Assembly: GCA_024742275.1 (NCBI GenBank)
Contig: JANSYS010000012.1
Location: 59,359 to 123,358, forward strand
Direction: 5' to 3'
From: Alphaproteobacteria bacterium
GTDB lineage: Bacteria; Pseudomonadota; Alphaproteobacteria; Thalassobaculales; Thalassobaculaceae
Length of the DNA stretch: 64,000 nt
Of this stretch, positions 47,076 through 56,353 are shown in pieces. Position numbers and translations under genes: made by a program. Below the pieces are notes generated by a model. That model had not been told where the DNA came from. It did no database searches and saw only the letters and a list, made by a program, of their open reading frames with translations. Position 1 is the first letter of the stretch. Every line of letters begins with the position of its first letter.

Positions 47076-47105
47076 GCGCTATCGCTCCGGGCACGGCTGC
47101 GCGTC

Positions 47106-47318
47106 CTACGGAAGCCAGTCTGCTATGACGAACGGAACGCGATCGACGGGCACTTCCGGATGGTGCCAGGTATAAACCCGGGTCGCGGCCCGGAAAGCCG
47201 CCACGTCGTCGACTCCCTTCGCGCAGAGGTCGCTGTAGGTCCGCACGACGGCCTGTCGGCAGGTCGCGGACGGTCCGCAGAACGCGATGTCGTCGATCTT
47301 ACCGAATCTGCGGGTCAC
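47106..47318 (-). CDS. Small protein coupled to fur
   Basis: 70 residues from a GTG at 47318 that overlaps the fur stop (GTGA). Two cysteines (FCGPSATC) and an ATRVYTWHHPEVP segment; no recognised family. The overlap makes it very likely to be translated together with fur, so it is probably a real gene. Its function is unknown. Confidence 0.6.
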   Translation of the reverse strand: MTRRFGKIDDIAFCGPSATCRQAVVRTYSDLCAKGVDDVAAFRAATRVYTWHHPEVPVDRVPFVIADWLP

Positions 47319-47785
47319 GGCTCCTGTTCTCCCAAAGTCTCGCCCCGGAGCCTGGTTCCGAAAAGTTCCAGGTGGTGATCCACGAGGTCGTATCCGAGCT
47401 CGTCGGCGATCCGAATTTTGAGGTCTTCAAGCTCCTGATTGTAGAACTCGACAACCTCGCCGGACTCTATGTCGATCATGTGATGGTGGTGGTCGCGCGG
47501 GGTCATGCTGATTTCGAACCTGGCGCGTCCGTCGCCGAAATCCCGTTTGGCGATGAGCTGCAATTTCTCGAGAAACTGCAGCGTGCGATACACGGTGGCG
47601 ATCGAAATCGTGTGATCCACCTCTCGAACCCGCTCGTGCAGTTGTTCGGCGTCGGGGTGGTCCTCGGCGTCCACCAGGGTCTGGGCGATGACTTTGCGCT
47701 GGCCCGTGATCCGCATCCCCATCTGGTGGCAGCGGGCCTCCAGACTGTCGATCGCCGTCTGTTCTCGCTTCACCAGGTTCAACAC
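47315..47785 (-). CDS. fur: Ferric uptake regulator
   Basis: 156 residues. Winged-helix domain with GMRITGQRKVIAQTL, DAEQLHERVREVDHTISIATVYRTLQFLEK; dimerisation and metal domain with RFEISMTPRDHHHHMID and VVEFYNQELEDL. The HHHH cluster is the Fur metal motif. It lacks the C-terminal CxxC found in many Fur proteins. The start is uncertain: GTG 47785 (after GGGAGG) or TTG 47782 are the best candidates. It controls iron genes, presumably including the adjacent heme locus, and a Fur-like site lies in its own promoter region. Confidence 0.93.
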   Translation of the reverse strand: MLNLVKREQTAIDSLEARCHQMGMRITGQRKVIAQTLVDAEDHPDAEQLHERVREVDHTISIATVYRTLQFLEKLQLIAKRDFGDGRARFEISMTPRDHHHHMIDIESGEVVEFYNQELEDLKIRIADELGYDLVDHHLELFGTRLRGETLGEQEP

Positions 47786-47838
47786 CGCCTCCCGAACCGC
47801 TGGCCCGGCGCTCCGAACGGCGACCGGAAAAACCACAT

Positions 47839-47857
47839 GAGAATGAGGTGCATTATC
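47839..47857 (-). promoter_or_regulatory. Fur box upstream of fur
   Basis: On the minus strand the 19 bases read GATAATGCACCTCATTCTC, a near match to the GATAATGATAATCATTATC consensus at both halves. It overlaps a TATGAT sequence that could be the -10 element, 54-72 bases upstream of the fur start. This suggests autorepression. Confidence 0.55.
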
Positions 47858-47943
47858 ATAGCTGACTGCCGGAGCCAACTTATACCGTACGAAGCGATGT
47901 CGCGCCCGACCCGCACGGTATCCGAATACGCGACTGATTGGGA

Positions 47944-47992
47944 TGGTGCCGGCAGCAGGACTTGAACCCGCGACCCTCTGATTACAAATCAG
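47944..47992 (-). other. attL: 3' half of tRNA-Thr(UGU)
   Basis: On the minus strand this holds the anticodon arm (loop TTTGTAA, anticodon UGU), variable loop, T-arm (GCGGG-TTCAAGT-CCTGC) and 3' acceptor TGCCGGC with discriminator A and encoded CCA. The D-arm and 5' acceptor strand (expected GCCGGCA) are absent; the sequence changes just 5' of the anticodon stem, where the outermost base pair becomes C-A. This is the usual scar of integrase-mediated insertion within a tRNA gene. Confidence 0.8.
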
Positions 47993-48134
47993 GTTATCGG
48001 AGAAATTCATCGGCTGAAGTCGACCATATTTCCCAGATAGTCTAGGAAGTCAGCGGAGTTCGGTGAGCTTTGTGGAGCGGGGCGCGAAAAATTATGGTAC
48101 CCAATCGGTACCCAGATTTTTGTGAGGCGATTTT

Positions 48135-49559
48135 ATGGCCGGACGCCGCATTCGATGTGAGATTTCCCCGCGAGCGCTGAAGGTCGCTCAGAAAGCTGTG
48201 GGTTGTAAGGAGATCGAAATCGCAGACACGAGGGTTCCTGGCCTTTCTATTCGTGTGCGGCCTCGGGGGGCCAAATGGTGTCTGCGGGGACGGCTCCTAA
48301 AGAAACAGATGAATTGGACGATTGCGTCAATTGATAAGCTGTCGATCAGGCAAGCACGGATACGCGCGGAGGAGGCCAAGTCGCTAATACGACGCGGAAT
48401 AGATCCTCGAGAATGGCTATCTGATGAAGAACTTGGCGGACCAATTGAGCGTACGGGAGATCGCTCGAAAGACGGCTATACGTACACTGAGGCCGTCGAC
48501 CTATATCTTGAGCACATCAAGGCTGAACGCCGGATGTCGACATACCGAGACTATCTCGGAGACCTCAAATCGTCGCGATGCGAAGGCCTGTTCGACAAGC
48601 TCCTGAAGAATATAATAGACGAGGACCTGCTTCGAATTCGGACAAAGGCCGAAGCAGATGGGAAACCTTACGTAGCCTCGAAGATCATGGCGAGCCAGAA
48701 GCGCTTCTTCGAGTGGGTGGTCGATAAGAAAGATATTTTCCGAATTACAGAGTCGGCAGCCGAGAAGATTAAACCCAGAAGGCCAGTGCTGATCCGGAAG
48801 ATCAGCATTCCAGCAGAAGGTGAGATAGAGAAATTTTTCCAGAAAATCGATGCTCAGAAATGCAGCCGGTCAATTAAGTTGGCTTGCTATCTGACTATGC
48901 TTACCGCGCAACGTCGGATGACGATCGTTTCCGCTCGGAAATCTGATTTTGTGCCACTTGAAGAACTTGATCGCTGGGGACACGAGATCCCGAACTTTGG
49001 GCGGAATCTCGATGAGAGTTATGAACTGGTATCGCATGGAGCCATCTGGCGTGTTCGTCCAGAATCTATGAAGAGCCAGCGTCAGCACGATATTCCTCTC
49101 CCTCCACGAACATGGGCGGTGGTCGAGGCGGCGCTCAAACTGACGGAACCCAATTGTCCTTGGCTCTTTCCACAAACTCGCAGGCATAGGGCAGACAAGT
49201 CGTCGGACGGGCATCTGTCAGAGTCGACCCTGACCCACGTTTTCGCAAAAGCCGGTGTCGGCTTCTCGCCTCACGGCTGCCGCAAGATCTTTGCGACATA
49301 TGCGGACCGTGATCTCGGGTTCGATATATCTGACACCAAGCTGATTTTGGATCATTCGGAAGGTCGAGCGAGCGACATAACGGAAGCTCATTATATCAGT
49401 CATTCTGCGCTGGCTAGGAAATGGCCCTTGATGCTGGAGTTTGAGGATTTGATCCTGAAATCCCCGTATTTGGAAAATTTCCCGAGTGAGATATTGGCCG
49501 CGCCAAATTCTGGTAGGAAGCGCCGATCGAGTATGTTGAACGACAATTCAGATTGGTAG
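48135..49559 (+). CDS. Tyrosine recombinase/integrase
   Basis: 474 residues. N-terminal arm-binding domain (VPGLSIRVRPRGAKWCLRGRL) of the DUF4102-like type, a core-binding SAM-like domain (YTEAVDLYLEHIKAERRMSTY), and the catalytic domain with Arg in TAQRRMTIV, HGCRKIFATYA (His-x2-Arg), DHSEGRAS and a final EAHYISHS tyrosine. It integrates the element at the tRNA-Thr site 140 bases away and reads into the element. Confidence 0.92.
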   Translation: MAGRRIRCEISPRALKVAQKAVGCKEIEIADTRVPGLSIRVRPRGAKWCLRGRLLKKQMNWTIASIDKLSIRQARIRAEEAKSLIRRGIDPREWLSDEELGGPIERTGDRSKDGYTYTEAVDLYLEHIKAERRMSTYRDYLGDLKSSRCEGLFDKLLKNIIDEDLLRIRTKAEADGKPYVASKIMASQKRFFEWVVDKKDIFRITESAAEKIKPRRPVLIRKISIPAEGEIEKFFQKIDAQKCSRSIKLACYLTMLTAQRRMTIVSARKSDFVPLEELDRWGHEIPNFGRNLDESYELVSHGAIWRVRPESMKSQRQHDIPLPPRTWAVVEAALKLTEPNCPWLFPQTRRHRADKSSDGHLSESTLTHVFAKAGVGFSPHGCRKIFATYADRDLGFDISDTKLILDHSEGRASDITEAHYISHSALARKWPLMLEFEDLILKSPYLENFPSEILAAPNSGRKRRSSMLNDNSDW

Positions 49560-49683
49560 ATCCTTCTGGAAACACATTGCCTTTCGTGATCCGAGCCGCA
49601 ATCCGATTCAAGCTTCCGGCACGCTCTTAGCTTGTTATGCTGCTCTCAGATTCGCGCCCTGCTGATCCACCAAACGACCTTAC

Positions 49684-52600
49684 GTGAGCGACCCGATGGC
49701 CGAGAACTCTTCGATCCATGACCTGCTGACTTCCTATCGCGAAGCTTCGCGGACAGAACGGGACAAGGGGACGTACTTCGAGCGCCTGACGGTTGCATAC
49801 TTGGCGAGTGATCCCATTCAGACGGAGCACTACGAGGATGTGAAGCCGTACGCGCAATGGGCACAGGAGCGGGGCTGGGACGGGCGGGATACGGGCATTG
49901 ATCTGGTTGCGCGTCTGCGAAACGAGGAGGGCTTCGCGGCCATACAGTGCAAGTTCTACGAGGCGAGCCATCGCATCCGACTGGAAGATATCAGCACATT
50001 CTTGGCTGCGTCTGGCAAAGGGCCTTTCAAGAGGCGGGTCATAGTCGACACCACGGAGAAGCCGTGGAGCGAGAACGCGGAGACGACGGTTCGGGGGCAA
50101 TCTATCCCGACCATCCGGATTGGCCTCAACGATCTTCAGGAAAGCCCGATCAACTGGGATGCCTTTCTCGCTCGCGGCGAGATTGTCCTTGCGGACAAGA
50201 AGACGCTCAGGAAGCACCAAAGCGACGCACTGGAGGCTGTACGCAAAGGCCTGTCGGAAGCGGATCGCGGCAAGCTCATCATGGCCTGCGGTACAGGCAA
50301 AACATTCACCAGCCTTAAGATCGCCGAGGATCTGGCGGGGGCGGGCAAGCTGGTGCTCTTCCTCGTGCCGTCCCTCGCACTGATGGCGCAGACGGTTCGG
50401 GAGTGGACGGCAGACACGCGGACGCCGCTTCATTCCTTTGCGGTCTGTTCCGACAGCCAGGTCGGGAAGCGGCGCGTCAGCAAAGACGATGTAGCCGAGA
50501 TCGATGTTCTGGACTTGGCTTTTCCGGCGACGACGGACGCCGCCAAGCTGGCTCAGGGCGCCGGGATCGCTGAACCGGAGAAGATGCGGGTCGTCTTCGC
50601 CACCTACCAGTCAATCCAAGTCATAGCGAATGCTCAGGCCTCGTATGGCCTGCCGGAGTTTGACCTGATCATCTGCGATGAGGCGCACCGGACCACAGGG
50701 GCGACGCTCGCTGGCGAGGACGAGTCCAATTTCGTCAAGGTGCACTCGAATGATGTCATTCGAGGTAAGAAGCGCATCTATATGACCGCGACCCCGCGCG
50801 TTTTTGGTGACAACGTCAAGTCGAAGGCGGAGGAGGCGTCGGCGGTCCTCGCCTCCATGGATGATGAGCAGCTGTTCGGGAAGACCCTCTTCTATCGCGG
50901 GTTCTCGTGGGCCGTTCAGAACGACCTTCTGACGGATTACAAGGTCGTCGTGTTGGCGATGGACGAAGGCCTTGTCAGTTCTGCGGTCCAGAAGCGGCTG
51001 GGCGACGGATCGAGCGAATTGATCCTCGACGACGCGACCAAGATTGTTGGTTGCTACAAGGCCCTGACGAAGGCCGATATGAAATCCGACGTGGCGGCCG
51101 ATCCTCACCCGATGCGCCGTGCTCTCGCTTTCTGCCGCGATATCCGTAGTTCCAAACTCGTCCGTGACGAATTCTCGGCTGTGGTCGAGGAGTTTCTCGG
51201 GACCGACACATCTTCCGAGAGCGAGGATGAAGAGGATAGTCTCCACTGCGAGATCGAGCATGTGGACGGCACCTACAATGCGAAAGAGCGTGGAAGGTTG
51301 CTCGACTGGTTGAAGGCAGATGCTGGCGATCACATCTGCCGGATCCTGACCAACGCGCGATGTCTTTCGGAAGGCGTCGATGTCCCGGCTCTTGACGCGA
51401 TCATGTTCCTGCATCCGCGCAAGAGCCAGATCGATGTGGTTCAGTCCGTTGGCCGGGTAATGCGCCGCGCGAAAGGCAAGAAGATGGGGTACGTCATCTT
51501 GCCGGTAGGTGTACCGGCAGGCGTGCCGCCGGAGCAGGCCCTCAATGACAATGAGAAGTACCGAGTGGTCTGGCAGATCCTAAATGCCCTGCGCGCTCAT
51601 GACGATCGTTTTGATGCGACGATCAACAAGGCATCGCTCGGGCAGGATGTCAGTGACCATATCGAAATCATCGGTATCGGCCCGGACCAGAGCGAAGAGC
51701 TTCAGGCGGTCACCGCAACGGTTAACGATCTTCCGAGCCGAACGAAGAAAGAGGGGTCGGGAATCGGCACCGGATCGAATGGTGCCTCCGATAGAGACGG
51801 CGACAGCGCGCCCCAGCAATCTGAGATGGTCTTCTCGGTCGACGAGTTCTCCAGGGCGATCATGGCCAAGATCGTCAAGAGATGCGGCACGCGGGACTAT
51901 TGGGAAGACTGGGCGACGAACATTGCCGAGATTGCCAAGAACCATATCACGCGACTGAACGGCATTCTGAAGGCCGAAGAGACCGAGGCCCGAAAGGCCT
52001 TCGACGCGTTCCTCCAAGAGCTTCGGGACGATCTGAACGAGACGATATCCGAAGCGGACGCAGTTGAAATGCTGGCGCAGCACATCATCACGCGTCCGGT
52101 CTTTGAGGTGCTGTTCGAGGGGCACCAGTTCACGCAGGAGAATCCTGTCTCTAGGGCAATGCAGAAGGTTCTGGATGTCCTGAACGAGGCAAATCTCGAT
52201 AAGGAATCAAAGGATCTTGAGAATTTTTATGCCAGCGTACGCATGCGTGCGACCGGCATTACCGATCCGCAGGCAAAGCAGCGTCTCGTTGTCGAGCTAT
52301 ATGATAAGTTTTTCCGCAACGCTTTTCCCCGGACAACGGAAAAGCTTGGCATCGTCTATACGCCCGTCGAAATCGTGGATTTTATTCTTCACTCTGTGAA
52401 CGAGGTCTTACAGAAGGAATTTGGCCAGACACTTGGCTCTGAAGGCGTCCACATTATCGATCCATTCACTGGGACAGGCACCTTCATCACCCGCCTTCTT
52501 CAATCTGGCCTGATTGAACCCGATGAAATGGAGCGCAAATTTCGCAACGAGATACACGCCAACGAGATTGTTTTGCTGGCGTACTACATCGCCGCGATCA

Positions 52601-54582
52601 ATATCGAGGCTGTGTATCATGGAGTAAAAGGGGGAGAGTATGTGCCATTTGAAGGTATTTGCCTGACAGACACTTTCCAGATGTATGAAAGCGATGATCT
52701 GATTTCACGCTACATGCCTGATAATTCCGAGCGGCGGAAAAGGCAAAAAGAGACCGACATCCGAGTGATTGTGGGCAACCCTCCCTATTCTGCTGGTCAG
52801 GGCAGCGCGAATGACGACAATGCCAACGTTGTCTATCCGAGTTTAGACTCTCGGATTCGAGAAACGTACGCAGCGCGCTCCAAAAACACGAATATGCGCT
52901 CGCTATATGATAGTTATATTAGAGCTATCCGCTGGGCTTCTGACCGCATTGGTGATGCAGGAGTCGTGGCATATGTAACGAATGCGGGATGGGTCGACGG
53001 CAATGCTTCAGATGGCCTGCGGGCTTGCCTAGCTGAGGAATTTACAGACCTCTATGTTTTTCATTTACGTGGAAATCAACGCACCAGCGGTGAACGGTCT
53101 CGACGCGAAGGCGGGAAGATATTTGGTTCAGGGAGTAGAGCGCCAATAGCGATAAGCATTTTTGTCAAAAATCCACGAGAAACCGATCGTGGGCGTATAT
53201 TTTTCCATGATATAGGTGAATACCTTGACCAAAAGCAAAAACTAAACATCATCCGGGAGTTTTCTAGCATTGGCGGTATTGGTGAATCGAATGAATGGAG
53301 CATCATCACACCAAACGAGCACAATGATTGGCTTGACCAAAGGGATCAGAGTTTTTCAAATCTTTTAAATCTTTCAAAAAAGTCGGGGAACGATAATGGA
53401 ATTTTCGAAACTCATTCTGCCGGTTTAAAAACTAATCGCGACGCATGGTGTTATAATTCTTCTAGAAGTTATCTGGAAAAGAATATCACTAGTAGTATAG
53501 AATTTTTTGCAAATGAGTCCGCGAAGAGGAAATCTAGAGCGGAAGGATCTTATAAGATTAACACAGATCCGAAAAAATTTAAGTGGTGCCAAAATACTAT
53601 TCGAGCGATTGAGCGCGGAGTTGATATTGAGCACAATAATTCCTCTTATCGGGTTGGGTGCTATCGTCCATTTCAAAAGCAATGGGTGTATTTTGATAAA
53701 AACTTAAATTGGAGTGCATACTTAATGAGGAAGTTTTTTCCATCACCTGAGCATGAGAATCTTGTCATATCGTTCAACGGAGTTGGATCAAATTCTTTCA
53801 GCGCCCTTATGGTCGATGGGCTACCTTGCCACGATTTGATGGCTAAAGGGCAATGTGTACCATTGATGCTTTATGAGCAGTTGGATACGGAAACCGTAGG
53901 TCTGTTCTCCGGTCAAAAAGATGGATTTACTGAAAAAAGCGGTATTTCTCAATTTTCATTGAGTAAATTCCAAGAAAAATATAACGATAAGTCAATTAAA
54001 AATGAAGACTTGTTATTTTATGCGTATGCAATATTTCATTGTCAAGAGTACAAGGTAAGATTTGAGGCTAATTTAGCCAAGGAGCTTCCGCGAATTCCTT
54101 TCGTGCAGGGGGGTGAGGTTTTTTGGAAATTCGTGGAGGCCGGGCGAGAGCTTGGGCGGCTTCATGTCAATTTCGAAAGCGTTGAGCCATATCCGATAAC
54201 AATTAAACAGGGTGACCTTCGCACAGCGGTTATCGATGACCCAGTGACCTTTTATCGAGTTGATCAGATGAGATTTGGAGGCAAACGCGGAGCCGAAGAC
54301 AAAAGTACTGTGGTTTATAATGCCAACATCACCATGCAGAACATTCCCCTCGAAGCATATGATTATGTCGTGAACGGCAAGCCTGCCCTCGAATGGGTGA
54401 TGGAGCGGCAGGTTGTTAAGACGGACAAAGCCAGCGGCATCACCAACGATGCAAACCGATATGCAATCGAGACGGTTGGCGATCCGGCCTATCCTTTGAA
54501 ACTCTTCCAGCGTGTTATCACAGTGAGCTTGGAAACGATGAAGATTGTCAGGGCTTTGCCGCCACTCGAATTGTCAGAATAG
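49684..54582 (+). CDS. Type ISP single-chain restriction-modification enzyme
   Basis: 1632 residues from GTG 49684. Order: Mrr-like nuclease (about 30-150; Asp73, Gln88-x-Lys90), superfamily 2 helicase/translocase (GTGKT 203-207, DEAH 332-335, YMTATPRVF, then QSVGRVMRRAKGKK), coupler helices, N6-adenine methyltransferase with DPFTGTGTF near 926 and NPPYSAG near 1032, and a C-terminal target recognition domain. This is the LlaGI/LlaBIII plan, in which one chain methylates, translocates and cuts. The target recognition region (about 53100-54150) is markedly AT-rich. Defence cargo of the element. Confidence 0.92.
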   Translation: MSDPMAENSSIHDLLTSYREASRTERDKGTYFERLTVAYLASDPIQTEHYEDVKPYAQWAQERGWDGRDTGIDLVARLRNEEGFAAIQCKFYEASHRIRLEDISTFLAASGKGPFKRRVIVDTTEKPWSENAETTVRGQSIPTIRIGLNDLQESPINWDAFLARGEIVLADKKTLRKHQSDALEAVRKGLSEADRGKLIMACGTGKTFTSLKIAEDLAGAGKLVLFLVPSLALMAQTVREWTADTRTPLHSFAVCSDSQVGKRRVSKDDVAEIDVLDLAFPATTDAAKLAQGAGIAEPEKMRVVFATYQSIQVIANAQASYGLPEFDLIICDEAHRTTGATLAGEDESNFVKVHSNDVIRGKKRIYMTATPRVFGDNVKSKAEEASAVLASMDDEQLFGKTLFYRGFSWAVQNDLLTDYKVVVLAMDEGLVSSAVQKRLGDGSSELILDDATKIVGCYKALTKADMKSDVAADPHPMRRALAFCRDIRSSKLVRDEFSAVVEEFLGTDTSSESEDEEDSLHCEIEHVDGTYNAKERGRLLDWLKADAGDHICRILTNARCLSEGVDVPALDAIMFLHPRKSQIDVVQSVGRVMRRAKGKKMGYVILPVGVPAGVPPEQALNDNEKYRVVWQILNALRAHDDRFDATINKASLGQDVSDHIEIIGIGPDQSEELQAVTATVNDLPSRTKKEGSGIGTGSNGASDRDGDSAPQQSEMVFSVDEFSRAIMAKIVKRCGTRDYWEDWATNIAEIAKNHITRLNGILKAEETEARKAFDAFLQELRDDLNETISEADAVEMLAQHIITRPVFEVLFEGHQFTQENPVSRAMQKVLDVLNEANLDKESKDLENFYASVRMRATGITDPQAKQRLVVELYDKFFRNAFPRTTEKLGIVYTPVEIVDFILHSVNEVLQKEFGQTLGSEGVHIIDPFTGTGTFITRLLQSGLIEPDEMERKFRNEIHANEIVLLAYYIAAINIEAVYHGVKGGEYVPFEGICLTDTFQMYESDDLISRYMPDNSERRKRQKETDIRVIVGNPPYSAGQGSANDDNANVVYPSLDSRIRETYAARSKNTNMRSLYDSYIRAIRWASDRIGDAGVVAYVTNAGWVDGNASDGLRACLAEEFTDLYVFHLRGNQRTSGERSRREGGKIFGSGSRAPIAISIFVKNPRETDRGRIFFHDIGEYLDQKQKLNIIREFSSIGGIGESNEWSIITPNEHNDWLDQRDQSFSNLLNLSKKSGNDNGIFETHSAGLKTNRDAWCYNSSRSYLEKNITSSIEFFANESAKRKSRAEGSYKINTDPKKFKWCQNTIRAIERGVDIEHNNSSYRVGCYRPFQKQWVYFDKNLNWSAYLMRKFFPSPEHENLVISFNGVGSNSFSALMVDGLPCHDLMAKGQCVPLMLYEQLDTETVGLFSGQKDGFTEKSGISQFSLSKFQEKYNDKSIKNEDLLFYAYAIFHCQEYKVRFEANLAKELPRIPFVQGGEVFWKFVEAGRELGRLHVNFESVEPYPITIKQGDLRTAVIDDPVTFYRVDQMRFGGKRGAEDKSTVVYNANITMQNIPLEAYDYVVNGKPALEWVMERQVVKTDKASGITNDANRYAIETVGDPAYPLKLFQRVITVSLETMKIVRALPPLELSE

Positions 54583-54629
54583 CGCTGATCGCATTTCTTT
54601 CTCGTTCTTTCGATCCGTCAGGCACCTAA

Positions 54630-55616
54630 ATGTCAATTTCGCTGAAGTCACAAAAGATGCTGTGGGGCAGAGCGGCTGGGCGCTGTTCGCTGCCGGAGTG
54701 CCGACTGGACCTCTACGAGGACGAGACAGAGACTGACGACCCGACGCTTGTCGGTGAGAATTGTCATATCGTCGCCGAGAGCGATGACGGCCCCCGTCCG
54801 AACCCGGACATCCCGGTGGAGAAGCGAAACACCTACGCCAACCTCATTCTGCTTTGCCGCAACCACCACAAGGTCATCGACGCTCAGGAAGGGCGCTACA
54901 CCGTTGAATTTCTTCACCGGATAAAGAACGAGCACGAGGCTTGGGTGAGGGAGCAACTTGGTCTGGATACAGCCAAGCAAGAGATTGACGAGCGTTATGC
55001 TGGGCTAATCGACACCTGGCAGAGGCTTGCGCACGTCGAGAATTGGCTCGCGTGGAGCAGTTCCGTTCTCTCTGGTGGGCAGCCGACCTTGAGGCGCGAG
55101 ATCTCTGACGATCTGGACGAACTCCGCCATTGGCTCCTAAACCGTGTTTGGCCTCGATATTATCCGGGGCTGGAGAGGTCATTCGAAAATTTTCGCCGTG
55201 TGCTTGAAGATTTTTACAATCTTTTTCATAGGCACGCGGAACCTGTCGGTGACGGTCATATGCTGCTGACCAGAAAATTCTATCAGATCGATGAGTGGAA
55301 CGATGAGCGATACCAAAGGCTGTTCAGCCAATACGAGTTTCATGTTGATCTGGTCCAGGATCTGATGCTCGAGCTTTGCAGGGCTGCGAACCTCATCTGT
55401 GATCGGGTGCGTGAGACCTTTATGAGTGGCTTCATGCTCAGTGAGGGGCGGTTGATGATTCAATCCGGCCCGTCTATGAGCGGTGCATTTCGTGAGCATG
55501 TCGTTGAGTACTCAGAAGAAGAAATAAACCAGGAACTTCCATACGCTTCTTTACAGCAATTTATGAACGATAGGGTGGATCGAGATTATCATTTTGGAGA
55601 GGGAACTGCTCCGTAG
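54630..55616 (+). CDS. HNH-domain protein next to the restriction enzyme
   Basis: 328 residues. N-terminal HNH/zinc-ribbon nuclease-like domain: GRCSLPEC, NCHIVAES, NLILLCRNHHKVIDA, with Cys and His spaced as a zinc site and candidate catalytic His in NCHIVAE. The C-terminal ~200 residues are helical and unrecognised, containing RRVLEDFYNLFHRHAE. It follows the ISP gene by 47 bases on the same strand, so it may be co-expressed as an accessory or an independent defence effector. Neither is shown by sequence. Confidence 0.72.
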   Translation: MSISLKSQKMLWGRAAGRCSLPECRLDLYEDETETDDPTLVGENCHIVAESDDGPRPNPDIPVEKRNTYANLILLCRNHHKVIDAQEGRYTVEFLHRIKNEHEAWVREQLGLDTAKQEIDERYAGLIDTWQRLAHVENWLAWSSSVLSGGQPTLRREISDDLDELRHWLLNRVWPRYYPGLERSFENFRRVLEDFYNLFHRHAEPVGDGHMLLTRKFYQIDEWNDERYQRLFSQYEFHVDLVQDLMLELCRAANLICDRVRETFMSGFMLSEGRLMIQSGPSMSGAFREHVVEYSEEEINQELPYASLQQFMNDRVDRDYHFGEGTAP

Positions 55617-55884
55617 AGGGCTTTTTTCTATTCGGTAATGTAATTAATTTTTGTCAAAAAATTTCCTATGGCTAATTTTTTATTCGATTTCATTGAAAAT
55701 GAATATTCTGCGATACTATAATATTTCTAGTGAATTCTGGAATTAGCCAGTCGTACCCGTATCCGCGCCTCCGGCGCTCCTACGGATAGTCTGACAAGGG
55801 GGTTATCGCCCCCGTTGACCCCAAAATTCGATTTCAGTGCTGGAGGTTCGCATGAATGGCTTTGAGCAAGATTAAGAACAAAAC
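55617..55884. other. AT-rich intergenic region upstream of mobC
   Basis: No gene. The left 130 bases are very AT-rich (for example TTTTTTATTCG and TATAATATTTC); the right half is GC-rich and holds the inverted repeats described as candidate oriT. Confidence 0.5.
55760..55816 (+). other. Candidate origin of transfer (oriT)
   Basis: Nested inverted repeats: outer TATCCG (55760-55765) with CGGATA (55783-55788), inner GCGCC-TCC-GGCGC (55765-55777), followed by a second hairpin GGGGG-TTATCG-CCCCC. It lies in the gap directly upstream of mobC and the relaxase, the usual place for oriT in MobC/relaxase modules. The nic site is not identified. Confidence 0.45.
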
Positions 55885-56352
55885 GTGAATATGAATGGCT
55901 CGATATCCGCCCTTCACGGTTCAAGCCGCCGTCGATACACCGCTCAGGTGCTGGTCCGGATGCCCTTTCAGATGGCTGAGGCTATCGAGACGTTCGCGGG
56001 TCGACGGGACATCACCTCCGCCGAATGGTGCCGTCAGGTACTGCGCGGGGCGCTCGATGCTGAGGATCTTGAGGAGTTCCAGGTTCCGCCGCTTCAGAGG
56101 CCGGTCCGGAGGTACCGTCCTGCCCGCGCGCCAAGGCCCGACTACATTCAGCAAGTTGCCCGCCTCAGAGAAGTGTTGGGCGAGGTCGGAGGGGATCTGC
56201 GGCAGAGCATCAATCTGATGCGCATCGAAGGTCGTCCCGATCTGGCGCGGCAGATTGACGAGTATCTTCCGGTGATCAGGGCGGCGGTCGAGGAAGTCCA
56301 GCGCGTGAAGACTCTCCTCCTTGTCGACTTCCAGGCGACAGAGGGCGCCTGA
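55885..56352 (+). CDS. mobC: MobC-like relaxosome accessory protein
   Basis: 155 residues from GTG 55885 (ATG at 55891 is an alternative). A ribbon-helix-helix-like region (AQVLVRMPFQMAEAIETFAGRRDITSAEWCRQVLRG) is followed by helical segments (LREVLGEVGGDLRQSINLMRIEG) that match MobC/BmpH relaxosome proteins. It would bind oriT and help the relaxase. The stop is one base before the relaxase ATG. Confidence 0.75.
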   Translation: MNMNGSISALHGSSRRRYTAQVLVRMPFQMAEAIETFAGRRDITSAEWCRQVLRGALDAEDLEEFQVPPLQRPVRRYRPARAPRPDYIQQVARLREVLGEVGGDLRQSINLMRIEGRPDLARQIDEYLPVIRAAVEEVQRVKTLLLVDFQATEGA

Positions 56353-56353
56353 G

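Noticed and set aside
47944..48030. Intact tRNA-Thr gene
   Set aside because: The 5' acceptor strand and D-arm are not present in the adjoining sequence, so it is only a 3' fragment.
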